From Paenibacillus sp. PastM-3 (GTDB taxonomy: Bacteria > Bacillota > Bacilli > Paenibacillales > Paenibacillaceae): a stretch of 64,000 bases of DNA. Each line of letters begins with the position of its first letter. Position 1 is the stretch's first letter. The notes beneath the pieces were generated by a model. It worked only from the letters and a program-made list of their open reading frames with translations, was not told the origin of the DNA and searched no databases. The DNA is taken from assembly GCF_029893965.1 (NCBI RefSeq), contig NZ_JARXXP010000014.1, positions 1 through 64,000 on the forward strand, written 5' to 3'. Shown one piece after another: positions 16,366 to 24,831 of the stretch. The position numbers were made by a program, and so were the translations under genes.

Positions 16366-17559
16366 TTAGTCCTGCGCTGTTATCTCCGCTGGCAGCAGGT
16401 CTGCGCAGACACGCTCAAGATACGGCTTGGCACCCAGAAAATCACGGAAGGCGCTGTACTCACGCCATTTAGCGGCGTTGTCCCCGCCGCCCGCCTTGAC
16501 GGCGCGGATAAGAATATTCTTCGGGGTATGCTCCATGTCGATGAACTCCAGCAGCTGGCTGCGGTAACCCATCAGATCCAGCAGCTTGGCCCGGATGGCA
16601 TCGGTGGCAAGCGCCGAGAAGCGCTCCTTCAGAATGCCGTGCGACAGCAACGGATTAAGCACCTCGTTCTCCACCTGATTGAACAGCTCATGCTGGCAGC
16701 ACGGTACAGAGAGAATAACCGAAGCGCCCCAGCGGACCGCTTTTTCGAGTGCGGCGTCCGTTGCCGTATCGCAGGCATGCAGTGTGACCACCATATCGAC
16801 CTGATCCAGCTCGTTATAATCAGCAATGTCCCCTACAAGGAACTTCAGCTGGCTGTAGCCAAGCTTGGCTGCCAATTGGCTGCAGTGGGCAATGACATCC
16901 GCCTTGAGGTCAAGTCCGACGATATTCAGCTCCCGGCGTTCACGGACGGCCAGATAATGATACAGCGCAAACGTCAGATAGGATTTGCCGCAGCCAAAAT
17001 CGACAATGGTTAGCGGGCGTCCGGCCGGCAGGTCAGCCAGTACATCCTCAACCATCTCCAGAAAGCGGTTGATCTGGCGGAACTTATCGTATTTTTTGGC
17101 CAAAACCTTGCCTTCGCTGTTCATAATCCCCAGCTCTACCAGAAATGGCACCGGCTCTCCTTCATCCAGCACATAGCGCTTCTTGCGGTTATGGGCCAGA
17201 TCAGGCGCCTCCTCCTTGCTGGCCGATTTCGTCAGGATGGATACTTTATACTTCTTGCTGATCAGCACCTGATAGTCTGCCTCAATCGTGCACAGCAGCG
17301 CCTGGCGGAAGGTTGCCCGCAGCAGCGCCATCATCTCGGCTGCAGCTTCTTCAGCAGGGATATTCCGGTGCTCGACCTTAGGGCCGGTATAGTAGGCAAA
17401 CTGATAGTGCAGCTTGCCTTTAAGCTCGACGGGCTTGATCTGTACTTTGGTGTAGGATACCTCACCTTTACTGCGCAGCTGGCTTAATGTCGCCGTTATT
17501 AAGGTACGGTTGTTAATCAGTTGTACGATTAATGTATTTAAAGATTCCACAGGGTACAT
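16366..17559 (-). CDS. Class I SAM-dependent methyltransferase
   Basis: A 397-residue protein with a Rossmann-type methyltransferase domain in the middle (about 190-340). Motif I is TIVDFGCGKSYLTFALYHYL, the acidic motif II is NIVGLDLKAD, and VVTLHACDTATD follows. The CDTATD and SVPCCQHEL segments fit the Methyltransf_32-type group (GSTCD/TRMT13-like), several of which modify RNA. The first 150 residues form a separate domain that could bind the substrate. The binding site ahead of the ATG is weak (GAAAGTGAG). It stands alone on the minus strand. The substrate is unknown. Confidence 0.8.
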   Translation of the reverse strand: MYPVESLNTLIVQLINNRTLITATLSQLRSKGEVSYTKVQIKPVELKGKLHYQFAYYTGPKVEHRNIPAEEAAAEMMALLRATFRQALLCTIEADYQVLISKKYKVSILTKSASKEEAPDLAHNRKKRYVLDEGEPVPFLVELGIMNSEGKVLAKKYDKFRQINRFLEMVEDVLADLPAGRPLTIVDFGCGKSYLTFALYHYLAVRERRELNIVGLDLKADVIAHCSQLAAKLGYSQLKFLVGDIADYNELDQVDMVVTLHACDTATDAALEKAVRWGASVILSVPCCQHELFNQVENEVLNPLLSHGILKERFSALATDAIRAKLLDLMGYRSQLLEFIDMEHTPKNILIRAVKAGGGDNAAKWREYSAFRDFLGAKPYLERVCADLLPAEITAQD

Positions 17560-17703
17560 CTCACTTTCACATATTAAAATAAAGAACGGGTTCGCCTTGA
17601 GTAGCCGTTATATTATAGCATGTCCTCCACCGGGATATTATAACAAGCTGTTGTATAGTCTGCTATCTGTAAACAAAACGGCCGCTTCCTGTTATGCGCA
17701 TTA

Positions 17704-17756
17704 GAAAAAATAAAGCACAGACGCCTGTTAATGATGCTCCCCAGGACATCTGTGCT
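17704..17756 (-). terminator. Rho-independent terminator of the DUF6483-like gene
   Basis: AGCACAGA and TCTGTGCT pair perfectly. On the minus strand the stem is followed by TTTATTTTTTC. It starts 8 bp beyond the stop codon of the gene at 17764-18435. Confidence 0.8.
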
Positions 17757-17763
17757 AATTTAA

Positions 17764-18435
17764 TTAGCGCTGCTCCTGCTTCGCTGCAGCGGTAATTCTC
17801 TCCCACTCGGCCAGCCCCTGCTGCACTTCCTCCAGCGGCAGGCCGCCAAGCTCCAGTGCTTCCGGAGACTTCTGCAGCAGCCGCCCGTAGAGCCCGTGTC
17901 CTTCCGCAGCAACATCCACACCCTGCTCCCACAGCCGGTACAGGCTGTCTTCCGCCTTGGCATAGCTGCCGGCCGACTCCAGGTAGGAGAGCAGCAGGCG
18001 TTCTGTTTTGACGGGTAGCTGGTAGCCCTCGGTTTCCTGCAGCAGCTCCTCCATCTCCCTGTTCATATTCAGCAGCTCACGGTCGGCGCCATGCAGGTCC
18101 GCACGCAGAAATAAATGCAGGGAGCGCATGTACCGGAACAGCGCTGCTTCCTTATCGCCTGCAGCCGCGTAGATGCCTCCTTCTTCCTTAAGCAGCCGGG
18201 CCACACCCTGCAGCTTGTCGGACTCAATGATGCCGCCAAGCCGGAACATTTCAACAATATCTTCAGCAGACAAGGAGTTCAGCAGACGGGAATTCAGCCG
18301 GAAATGCCGGTTAAGCAGCTCATCCACTTCCCATAAAGCTTCCGTTGTCTTCCTTTCCTGCTTGAGTGTAAGCACCTTGGCCACCATGGCCGTCATATCT
18401 TCAATCATCCGTACGATATAGTCTCTCCGAAACAT
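17764..18435 (-). CDS. DUF6483-type protein of unknown function
   Basis: A 223-residue, almost wholly helical protein. It opens with FRRDYIVRMIEDMTAMVAKVL, the recognisable start of a group found through Paenibacillus and related genera and annotated DUF6483. The middle and end look like TPR-type helix pairs (YAAAGDKEAALFRYMRSLHLF, YAKAEDSLYRLWEQG). No membrane segment or enzymatic motif is visible. AGGAG lies 9 nt before the ATG and a strong terminator follows, so it is probably a single-gene unit. The function is not known. Confidence 0.75.
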   Translation of the reverse strand: MFRRDYIVRMIEDMTAMVAKVLTLKQERKTTEALWEVDELLNRHFRLNSRLLNSLSAEDIVEMFRLGGIIESDKLQGVARLLKEEGGIYAAAGDKEAALFRYMRSLHLFLRADLHGADRELLNMNREMEELLQETEGYQLPVKTERLLLSYLESAGSYAKAEDSLYRLWEQGVDVAAEGHGLYGRLLQKSPEALELGGLPLEEVQQGLAEWERITAAAKQEQR

Positions 18436-18579
18436 CCGGCAACACTCCTCCCAGGCTATGCGCCCTGTTTTATTAGCCGCAGTGAGCAGTTAATCATCCT
18501 TAAAAATCATCTTAAACCATTCTATCCCTAGGCGCCACTGAACAGTACAGCGGAAGCGGAACCTGTTGTCCGCAAATCA

Positions 18580-18609
18580 TTGACAGAGGCATAAGGAATC
18601 TCATATAAT
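18580..18609 (+). promoter_or_regulatory. Sigma-A promoter of the regulator-MFS operon
   Basis: Consensus TTGACA (18580-18585), 18 bp, consensus TATAAT (18604-18609). It lies about 80 bp upstream of the regulator ATG. Confidence 0.8.
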
Positions 18610-18691
18610 AAGTCCAACTTATTGATCTGGATTCCAGATTATCCTGTTATACAGATTATAATCTTATACTAGAATAAGGTGACATACAGAA

Positions 18692-19192
18692 ATGAATGAA
18701 CCGAATACAGCCTCCCGGCTAACCCTGACAGAAGAACAGAATAAGCTGCTAGAAAGTGCGCTGCGGATTAAAATTATGCACGCATTGGCGGATGAACCAT
18801 TGACCTCCAAGCAGGTTGCCGAAAAGCTGCAGAAAACACCAGGCAATATTCATTATCATATCGTCAAGCTGTTCGAAGGCGGACTGCTCGAGATTGTCCG
18901 TACAGAAGCAGCCGGGGGAATTATCCAGAAATTTTACCGGTCTAAAGGAACCTTTTTTCACTCCGGACAGCTCAGCGGCTTCCAGTTCCGTCAAGAAGAC
19001 AGGATTGAGCATTTTATCACCCGGCTGACCTTATCCCCCGCTGAACTCAGTGATTTTCAGCAGGAGCTGACTCAGCTGATTATCTCCTGGGAGTCAAGGT
19101 TCACCCACGGGGATGAATACGGCGTGGAATTTGTCATCGGGCGCCTGCCCCGTTCAGACTATGAGCCAGAAGCCGGAGGAAATTCTGAATGA
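18692..19192 (+). CDS. Winged-helix transcriptional regulator of the adjacent MFS exporter
   Basis: A 166-residue regulator with an ArsR-like winged helix (HTH_20 type). The DNA-binding part is SKQVAEKLQKTPGNIHYHIVKLFEGGLLEIV, and the wing is AAGGIIQKFYRSKGTFF. The C-terminal half (about 95-155) is an effector or dimer domain with no metal-binding cysteines. Its end overlaps the start of the MFS transporter gene by 4 nt, and the pair has its own strong promoter. It therefore probably controls that transporter in response to a transported compound. AAGGTG lies 10 nt ahead of the ATG. Confidence 0.8.
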   Translation: MNEPNTASRLTLTEEQNKLLESALRIKIMHALADEPLTSKQVAEKLQKTPGNIHYHIVKLFEGGLLEIVRTEAAGGIIQKFYRSKGTFFHSGQLSGFQFRQEDRIEHFITRLTLSPAELSDFQQELTQLIISWESRFTHGDEYGVEFVIGRLPRSDYEPEAGGNSE

Positions 19193-20502
19193 ACCCGGTT
19201 ACAGTAACAGAATCAGCAAGCCGCAATCCTTTTCGTAAATTTGCCACCCTGTTTACAGCATCGCAGGCGTTCCCTTATCTCTGGCTCGGAAATCTTATTT
19301 CCTTTCTGGGCAGCTCGGTAACTATGGTAATCCTGCCTGTCCTCGTCTATTCCATGACCGGTTCGACCAAGACTATGGGCTTCGTAATGGCCATTTATAT
19401 GCTGCCAAATGTGATTATGCTCCCTGTATCGGGCCATATAGTGGACCGATACGACAGAGTAAAAATTATGATATCGGCTGATATCGCCAGGTTTGCCATT
19501 ATGGTCGCCATAGCAGTGCTCTCGCTTACCGGTGCATTAAGCATTCCGCTGCTATATCTGTTTATGGGCCTATATGGCATGCTTGACGGTTTGTTCCGCC
19601 CAGCTTATTCTGCAACCCAGGCTACGGTATTTACACCGGATATCCGGATTGCCGCCAATTCGTTGACACAGATGAGCACCCAGGCGGTCCGCCTGATCGG
19701 ACCTGCGCTCGGCGGTCTGCTCATTACTCATCTGTCAGCTGGCATCGGTTTCGGGCTCGATGCTTTTACCTACATTCTCTCCCTGTTCTGCCTGATTTAC
19801 CTGCGCAGAGCGCTGACGACCTCCCTGAGGGGCAGGTCTTCGACAGACTCTGCCGGAGTTCAGGAGGTATCTGCAGCGGGAGCACCTCATGCCTCCCCGA
19901 ACTGGAAGGATGATTTCAAAGAAGGGATCGCCGTGCTGCGCAGTCACCCGTGGCTCTGGATCACGATTATCACCTTCTCGTTCTTCAATATCTGTTTTGC
20001 CGGAGTGACCAGCATCCTGATCCCCTGGCTGTTCAAGGTATACCACGGATGGCCGCCTTATATATACGGGCTTGCTGTTACCTGTTCCGGTGCCGGAGCC
20101 ATAGTTGCCGGACTGGTGTACAGCCTGCGCCAGCACTGGACCCGCCGCGGCATTATGGCTTACAGTGGGGTCATCCTGAGCTGTCTCGCCCTGTTCCTGA
20201 TGCCGTTTATTCCGAATGCGGCTGCGGCAGTTGCCCTGTTCACCGTGGAGGGATTCGGGCTGATGATCTTTGGCCTGATCTGGGAAATCAGCCTGCAGGA
20301 GCTTGTTCCCCAGGAGGCTTTCGGACGTGTGGCCAGTCTGGATCTGCTCGGCTCCTTCGCCCTGCTGCCGGTAGGTTACATTCTGGTCGGCTGGCTGGCC
20401 GATCAGATCGGCGGCCTTCCTACCATCACTATCTTTTCCGGTCTTGGCATCCTGTGTGCCGCCTCGGTGCTCTGTCTCCCGGCAATCCGCAGGTTCCAGT
20501 AA
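19189..20502 (+). CDS. MFS transporter, probable drug or metabolite exporter
   Basis: A 437-residue major facilitator superfamily protein with about 12 membrane helices. The GHIVDRYDRVKIMISADIARF loop between helices 2 and 3 matches the MFS G-x-x-x-D-R motif. PAYSATQATVFTPDIRIAANSLTQMS is typical of the MFS_3/enterobactin-exporter-like (EntS/MefA) group. Members export macrolides, siderophores and other small molecules; the substrate here is unknown. The ATG overlaps the stop codon of the regulator gene, so the two are coupled. A strong terminator follows. Confidence 0.85.
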   Translation: MNPVTVTESASRNPFRKFATLFTASQAFPYLWLGNLISFLGSSVTMVILPVLVYSMTGSTKTMGFVMAIYMLPNVIMLPVSGHIVDRYDRVKIMISADIARFAIMVAIAVLSLTGALSIPLLYLFMGLYGMLDGLFRPAYSATQATVFTPDIRIAANSLTQMSTQAVRLIGPALGGLLITHLSAGIGFGLDAFTYILSLFCLIYLRRALTTSLRGRSSTDSAGVQEVSAAGAPHASPNWKDDFKEGIAVLRSHPWLWITIITFSFFNICFAGVTSILIPWLFKVYHGWPPYIYGLAVTCSGAGAIVAGLVYSLRQHWTRRGIMAYSGVILSCLALFLMPFIPNAAAAVALFTVEGFGLMIFGLIWEISLQELVPQEAFGRVASLDLLGSFALLPVGYILVGWLADQIGGLPTITIFSGLGILCAASVLCLPAIRRFQ

Positions 20503-20507
20503 TGCAC

Positions 20508-20558
20508 AGCCCAAAGAGGCAGCACTCCGCTTGTCAGCAGAGGCTGCCTCTTTGGGCT
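20508..20558. terminator. Bidirectional terminator
   Basis: AGCCCAAAGAGGCAGC and GCTGCCTCTTTGGGCT form a perfect 16-bp stem between the convergent MFS and alpha/beta-hydrolase genes. No long T-run is present on either side, but the stem is very stable. Confidence 0.75.
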
Positions 20559-20583
20559 TCCGGTATAAATTTCCTCCGGCCCC

Positions 20584-21372
20584 TTATTTCCTGGCTGCCG
20601 GTATCTGTACAAAATCCTTAATAATCTCCGACAGACGCTCCGGCGCTTCATACATGCTCATATGTCCCGCACCGGAAATGGTCGCCTTGGTTACATTCGG
20701 CTTGTCTGTTGTAAAAATCCGTTCAGGCGGCACCAGACCATCTTCCGTACCCGCTACAAGCAGTACCGGCAGGGCGGATGCCGAAAGGACATCCCGGCGG
20801 TCCGGACGTTCCCGCATCGCAAGCAGGGCACCAGCCGCGCCCTGCGGCGGAGTCTTATAACCGATCTCCTTAGCCCGTTCAAGCAGCCGGGAAGCTGCGC
20901 CTGGAGCGAATAATCCGGGTACCAGGGCATCAACAAATGCGGTAATCCCTTCATTCTGGATCGTGCTGACGCTCTTCAGACGCTTCTCCCGGGCCTCCTC
21001 GCCATCCGGATGACCGGTGGAGTGAATCAGCCCGAATCCCTTCAGCCGGGAAGCATGACGCTGGGCAAAGGATAATGCGACATAACCGCCCATGGAATGG
21101 CCCAGCAGATACACTTCCGGTATCTCCAGGTAATTCAGCAGGGATAGCACATCATCAGCCATCTGATCAATACTGTATGCGCCGAGCGGAGCCTCCGACG
21201 CGCCATGTCCGCGCAGATCGGGAGCTATTACCCGGTAGCTGCCGCTTAGAAAAGGAATGACCTGCTCAAAATACGCAGAACTTCCGCAGAAGCCGTGAAG
21301 CAGTACGATAACTTCGCCCTGCCCCTGATCACTGTAACAAATATTGCTTCCTTCACAACGGATATTTTCCAT
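20584..21372 (-). CDS. Alpha/beta-fold hydrolase
   Basis: A 262-residue alpha/beta hydrolase. The oxyanion loop is VLLHGFCGSS, the nucleophile elbow is LLGHSMGGYVAL with the catalytic serine, the acid is probably the aspartate in VAGTEDGLVPP, and the catalytic histidine is in SGAGHMSMYEAP. APDLRGHGAS is also diagnostic. The cap domain lies between the elbow and the acid. AAGGAAG precedes the ATG. The family includes esterases, haloperoxidase-like enzymes and BioH/MenH-like enzymes; nothing nearby tells which substrate applies. Confidence 0.9.
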   Translation of the reverse strand: MENIRCEGSNICYSDQGQGEVIVLLHGFCGSSAYFEQVIPFLSGSYRVIAPDLRGHGASEAPLGAYSIDQMADDVLSLLNYLEIPEVYLLGHSMGGYVALSFAQRHASRLKGFGLIHSTGHPDGEEAREKRLKSVSTIQNEGITAFVDALVPGLFAPGAASRLLERAKEIGYKTPPQGAAGALLAMRERPDRRDVLSASALPVLLVAGTEDGLVPPERIFTTDKPNVTKATISGAGHMSMYEAPERLSEIIKDFVQIPAARK

Positions 21373-21449
21373 GACAGCTTCCTTCTTTCTATGTAATGGC
21401 TAAGACCTGTTCTACATTATTAAGCTAGAACGGTTCATCTTGAAACGCC

Positions 21450-21977
21450 TTAAGGAACAAGCCCGAAACCTTTTGCTGCAGCCAGGGCAATTTGCTCGGC
21501 CATCTGCATTACCCGGTATAGCGGTGTCGTCTGCAGTGTCCGGTAAGGAAAAGGTCCGTTCACCCCGACGATGGCGGCCAGACTGTAATTTCCCACCTCA
21601 GGCAGACACAGGCCTACCGACTGGGCCGGACGCAGCGGTTCGCTGGCGGCAAAATAATACCCTAAGGCAGCCGGCGGCCCCAGACAGGCATCGATGGCTA
21701 TAATCAGCTGCCCTTCCGGAATCGCAGCAATCCGTGCAACCAGATTATCCGCATCACAGGGCGACGGCAAAGTGCCGGTGACATGCGGGAAACCGTATTT
21801 CAGCAGGCCGCTGCCGGTCAGAGGGCCGAGGCTATCGCCTGTAGAGCGGTCTGTCCCGATGCACAAAAAGGTGATGCGCTCAGGCGGATGCTGCTCAGCG
21901 ATCTCCCGGAAGAAGACACTCAGCCGGCCGGCATCCATCTTGATCCGTTTTCTGCTCTCCTGCTCCCTGATTGCCAT
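21450..21977 (-). CDS. yyaC: Spore protease YyaC
   Basis: A 175-residue protein of the YyaC family, related to the germination protease GPR and the HybD hydrogenase maturation protease fold. FLCIGTDRSTGDSLGPLTG and LIIAIDACLG are the family's conserved segments; the two aspartates fit the family's active site. YyaC genes occur in endospore formers and are expressed in sporulation. AAGGAGG lies 8 nt ahead of the ATG. It supports assignment of the host to spore-forming Bacillales. The exact cleavage target is not known. Confidence 0.88.
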   Translation of the reverse strand: MAIREQESRKRIKMDAGRLSVFFREIAEQHPPERITFLCIGTDRSTGDSLGPLTGSGLLKYGFPHVTGTLPSPCDADNLVARIAAIPEGQLIIAIDACLGPPAALGYYFAASEPLRPAQSVGLCLPEVGNYSLAAIVGVNGPFPYRTLQTTPLYRVMQMAEQIALAAAKGFGLVP

Positions 21978-22179
21978 TGTCCTCTCCTCCTTGTAGTCTG
22001 AGTCTGAATGTCTGCCATAATTCCTTTTAATTTAACATGTTTCCGGGGAATTGGACAAAAAAATGGTGTTTCTTTACCCTGTCATGATAAAATACATCAG
22101 AAGGAACGGAACGCCGAAGTTAATTTGACGTGGCGGTATTACCGGGTTATTTTACTTAAGAAAGGACTGTTTGTACTCC

Positions 22180-22404
22180 ATGGATTTATCAAAGCCCAGC
22201 CAGGAAAATGTGGAATATATGATTGAGGGCATCAAGAGCAAGCTTAAAATGGCCAGCGCGGCAGCCATGCAGGCATCCGCTTTCTCGGTAGACCACTATG
22301 AGGATATTCTTGATATTTACGAGGTAGCCATGGGCAGCGACCGGCTCAGCATCTCCCAGGTAGAAGCCCTGGTCTCCGAGCTTGGCCGCCTGCGGAATAA
22401 ATAA
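22180..22404 (+). CDS. DUF1128-family small protein (YfkK-like)
   Basis: A 74-residue helical protein. The opening MDLSKPSQENVEYMIEGIKSKL and the VDHYEDILDIYEVAMGSDRLSISQVEALVSELG segment match DUF1128 (B. subtilis YfkK), whose function is unknown. The ATG at 22180 matches family starts, though an in-frame TTG 9 nt earlier lies closer to AAAGGA. The gene is followed by a strong terminator. Confidence 0.8.
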   Translation: MDLSKPSQENVEYMIEGIKSKLKMASAAAMQASAFSVDHYEDILDIYEVAMGSDRLSISQVEALVSELGRLRNK

Positions 22405-22418
22405 CAGGCCTGAAACAA

Positions 22419-22480
22419 AACAGGAGCTCTCTGCCTGATGCCGTCATCTCCGGATGATAGCAAGGCTGAGAGCTCCTGTT
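22419..22480. terminator. Bidirectional terminator
   Basis: AACAGGAGCTCTC and GAGAGCTCCTGTT form a perfect 13-bp stem between the convergent DUF1128 and pirin genes. Confidence 0.7.
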
Positions 22481-22515
22481 CCTATCTTTGTGTAAGCTCG
22501 GGAAATCATTCTGCA

Positions 22516-23235
22516 TTATGGAAGGTCAATCAGGATGAACTCTGCATCCCCTTCGCTGCTTGTCCCTTTTAGCATCAGATCACAGCTTTTGCGGATACGT
22601 GCGGCGTCACCGGGCTGCAGTTGAAAAGTCCCTTCGCTGCAGCTTACCTCCAGATTGCCGGCAATCAGATAAAGATGTGTGCGTCTGCCCTCCTGCCGGG
22701 AATACTGTACTTCCCTGTTCGTTTCAAGCACCGACAAATAAATCGATACATCCTCCCCCAGCTTCAGCACCCCTTCCGCCTCTGTACCTGAGGCCACCTG
22801 GAGCATGGTATTCATCTTCAGCTCACGCGGGAAATATTTCGCATCCCAGGCCGGCGTAACCCCCGGACGGTCCGGCAGCAGCCACATCTGCAGAAAGCGC
22901 ACATGGTCTGCAGGCGACGGATTCGTCTCCGAATGGTTGATCCCTGTTCCTGCGCTCATCACCTGCACGCTTCCAGCCTGCAGCTCCGCCTGATTTCCGA
23001 GATCATCCTGGTGCTTCAGCACTCCCGAGATTACATAAGTAATAATCTCCAGGTCATGATGCGGATGCTCCCCCATGCCCTGTCCCGGTTTCAGCTCATT
23101 GTCGTTATGTGCGAGCAGTGCACCAAAGTGCGCATTGCTGGGATCATCATATTCGGCAAAGGAAAAGCTGAATTCGCTGCGGATCCACTCTCTATTCGAA
23201 GTATGACGCTCTGCTGACGTGACAATTTTTATCAT
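22516..23235 (-). CDS. Pirin-family bicupin protein
   Basis: A 239-residue bicupin of the pirin family (YhaK/quercetinase-like). The N-terminal cupin holds the metal ligands in GEHPHHDLEIITYV and the INHSETN segment, the usual three histidines and one glutamate. The second cupin (about 145-235) lacks obvious ligands, as is normal. Bacterial pirins can act as quercetin 2,3-dioxygenases or as redox-linked regulators; the role here is open. GGAGGT lies 9 nt before the ATG. It is a single-gene unit. Confidence 0.88.
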   Translation of the reverse strand: MIKIVTSAERHTSNREWIRSEFSFSFAEYDDPSNAHFGALLAHNDNELKPGQGMGEHPHHDLEIITYVISGVLKHQDDLGNQAELQAGSVQVMSAGTGINHSETNPSPADHVRFLQMWLLPDRPGVTPAWDAKYFPRELKMNTMLQVASGTEAEGVLKLGEDVSIYLSVLETNREVQYSRQEGRRTHLYLIAGNLEVSCSEGTFQLQPGDAARIRKSCDLMLKGTSSEGDAEFILIDLP

Positions 23236-23709
23236 AATCTTCGCACCTCCAAAAGATGTTTAGAAGCTTTTTAATCATAAAAAACGGGTTTTTTTGCCCC
23301 GCTCATATGGATGAATTGGCGCCTTGATTATGTATTTCTTACCCTTTACCTCTCCTTGTCAATCAGCCTGTTTTACTATATTATTCCAGTGAAAATCAGA
23401 CCGGTACTCCTCCCTCCACTGTTCGTTCAATTGCCTCTGCCGCTTCATTTTCTAGGCTTATAAGTCCAGCTCCCCGGTCCTGTTCCGCCAGCTTAAACCT
23501 GGTATCTTCCCGGCCGCAGCTGTAGTATTGGCTATTCTTTCCTGAACCCTCCTGCTGTTTCAGCCCATATCCCCACGTTTATATACGAAGTAAGAACCTT
23601 CAGGCTTTCCTGAACTCCAACTGACGGCAGCTGCCATAGCAGTCCTGCTGCGACCGGTTAGAGGCTGTCCGATTTTGGAATACCATATTCTATTAAGGAG
23701 TGATTGAAG
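23236..23709 (+). other. 474-bp intergenic region ahead of the stress island
   Basis: No gene is supported here. The region contains a sigma-A-like TTGTCA-N17-TATTAT (23356-23384) and a SigB-like element (23557-23582, listed separately). An antisense open frame that runs into this region from the YtxH gene has no binding site and a low-quality composition. Confidence 0.5.
23557..23582 (+). promoter_or_regulatory. Possible SigB promoter of the YtxH-type gene
   Basis: GTTTCA (23557-23562), 14 bp, GTTTAT (23577-23582). The -35 and the spacing are identical to those ahead of rsbV; the -10 matches GGGTAT in four of six positions. It is the weakest of the five similar sites, with a leader of about 120 nt. 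Confidence 0.4.
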
Positions 23710-24246
23710 ATGAACAGAGCAGAAACAGAACATCCGGTAGAGAGCGGAAGCACATTTTTCAAAGGTATTTTTATCGGAGGTTTGCTGGGCGCGGCGGCTG
23801 CGTTGCTGTTTGCACCTAAGCCAGGCCGTGAAATGCGCAGTGACCTGTCCGACAAGCTTACCGTGGCGACAGACAAAACGAAGGAAGTTGCCGGTGTCGT
23901 AACAGACAAGACCAAGAGCATTGCCACTACTGTCGGAGAAAAGGCAACTGACCTCGCCAGCACGGTATCCGCCAAAGCCTCTGACATCCTTACCACAGTG
24001 AGCGACAGCAAGCAGCAGATCGCTGCTACCCTGCAGGAGACCGGCAAAAAAATCGGCGATACAGTCGCCGAAGCGTCCAGCGATATAGCTTCCGATGTCC
24101 AAAAGGCGTCCGAAGACGTTACAGATGAGGCAGCCTCTTCTTCCAAAGAGGTTGCCGATAAGGCCAAGGACGCTACAGATGAGGTCGCCGCTGAAGCTAA
24201 GGATGCCAAGGAAGAGGTTAAATCCTCTTACAAGTCTTCTTACTAA
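23710..24246 (+). CDS. YtxH-domain stress protein with long helical repeats
   Basis: A 178-residue protein with a YtxH-type membrane anchor near its start (FFKGIFIGGLLGAAAALLFAP, about 16-36) followed by the PGREMRSDLSDKL turn. The remaining 140 residues are a charged Ala/Ser/Asp/Lys-rich repeat (DKTKEVAG, DKTKSIATT, VSAKASDILTTV), apolipophorin- or LEA-like helix. YtxH-type proteins belong to the SigB/SigH general stress group in Bacillus. The ATG with AAGGAG 9 nt upstream is chosen. It lies close to the sigB operon and has a possible SigB promoter. Confidence 0.85.
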   Translation: MNRAETEHPVESGSTFFKGIFIGGLLGAAAALLFAPKPGREMRSDLSDKLTVATDKTKEVAGVVTDKTKSIATTVGEKATDLASTVSAKASDILTTVSDSKQQIAATLQETGKKIGDTVAEASSDIASDVQKASEDVTDEAASSSKEVADKAKDATDEVAAEAKDAKEEVKSSYKSSY

Positions 24247-24280
24247 CACGCTGTGACCTGCGGCTCATTCTAAAATGGAG

Positions 24281-24308
24281 AACAGCCAGCTCACTGCAGC
24301 TGGCTGTT
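24281..24308 (+). terminator. Terminator hairpin after the YtxH-type gene
   Basis: AACAGCCAGC and GCTGGCTGTT form a perfect 10-bp stem with an 8-nt loop, 35 bp past the stop codon. No T-run follows. Confidence 0.6.
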
Positions 24309-24393
24309 GCTATGCTGAGTACTGCTTCTTCTAACAAGACAGAAGCTGCACTGTACTAAAGCCTGATATGGCTAAAGAAAGCGGGGAGACCTT

Positions 24394-24726
24394 ATGGGAG
24401 ATGTGGGCAGCAAGACCAAAACGTACGAGGTTGACGAACACCCCTTTGAACTGCGGCATGAAGTCAAGCGCCTCAATGCCAGACTGGACAAAATTGCGGA
24501 TTCACTGGAGAAATCGGAATTCAAGGATATCCTTGAAAATTATACAGACCCCAAAAAACGGATTATTACCAACCTGATGGCTGGCATATCCCGCGGGCTC
24601 GGACTTTCACTGGGTACCTTCGTTATTCTCGGTTTGCTCGGCTACATTCTCAGCCTGTTCCTTGATGTTCCGGTTATTGGTGAATATCTCGGCGAGATCA
24701 AAACCTATATTGATGCAAACAGCTGA
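24394..24726 (+). CDS. DUF5665-type small membrane protein
   Basis: A 110-residue protein with a charged coiled-coil-like first half (ELRHEVKRLNARLDKIADSLEKSEF), the DILENYTDPKKRIITNLMAGISRGLG segment typical of DUF5665, and one or two membrane helices (about 68-96). The function is unknown. GGGGAG lies close before the ATG. It sits tail-to-tail with sigB, separated by a strong two-way terminator. No convincing SigB-type promoter was found ahead of it. Confidence 0.75.
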   Translation: MGDVGSKTKTYEVDEHPFELRHEVKRLNARLDKIADSLEKSEFKDILENYTDPKKRIITNLMAGISRGLGLSLGTFVILGLLGYILSLFLDVPVIGEYLGEIKTYIDANS

Positions 24727-24761
24727 TGTCCAACGTATATGACATCAGGAAAATAACAACA

Positions 24762-24808
24762 AAAAATAGGACATACCTTGTTCTGGAGAACAGGTATGTC
24801 CTATTTTT
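24762..24808. terminator. Strong bidirectional terminator
   Basis: A run of A, then TAGGACATACCT, an inner TGTTC/GAACA stem, AGGTATGTCCTA and a run of T. The stem has A- and T-runs on the two sides, so it can serve both the DUF5665 gene and the sigB operon. Confidence 0.9.
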
Positions 24809-24831
24809 GAATATAATAACTACCGGCGGGG

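Noticed and set aside
19735..20514. Minus-strand frame of 259 codons opposite the MFS gene
   Set aside because: It has no start signal and lies opposite a clear 12-helix MFS protein.
23560..24249. Long minus-strand frame of 229 codons opposite the YtxH-type gene
   Set aside because: The plus-strand frame has a good binding site, a YtxH anchor and a family match. The antisense frame is a result of the repetitive codon pattern.
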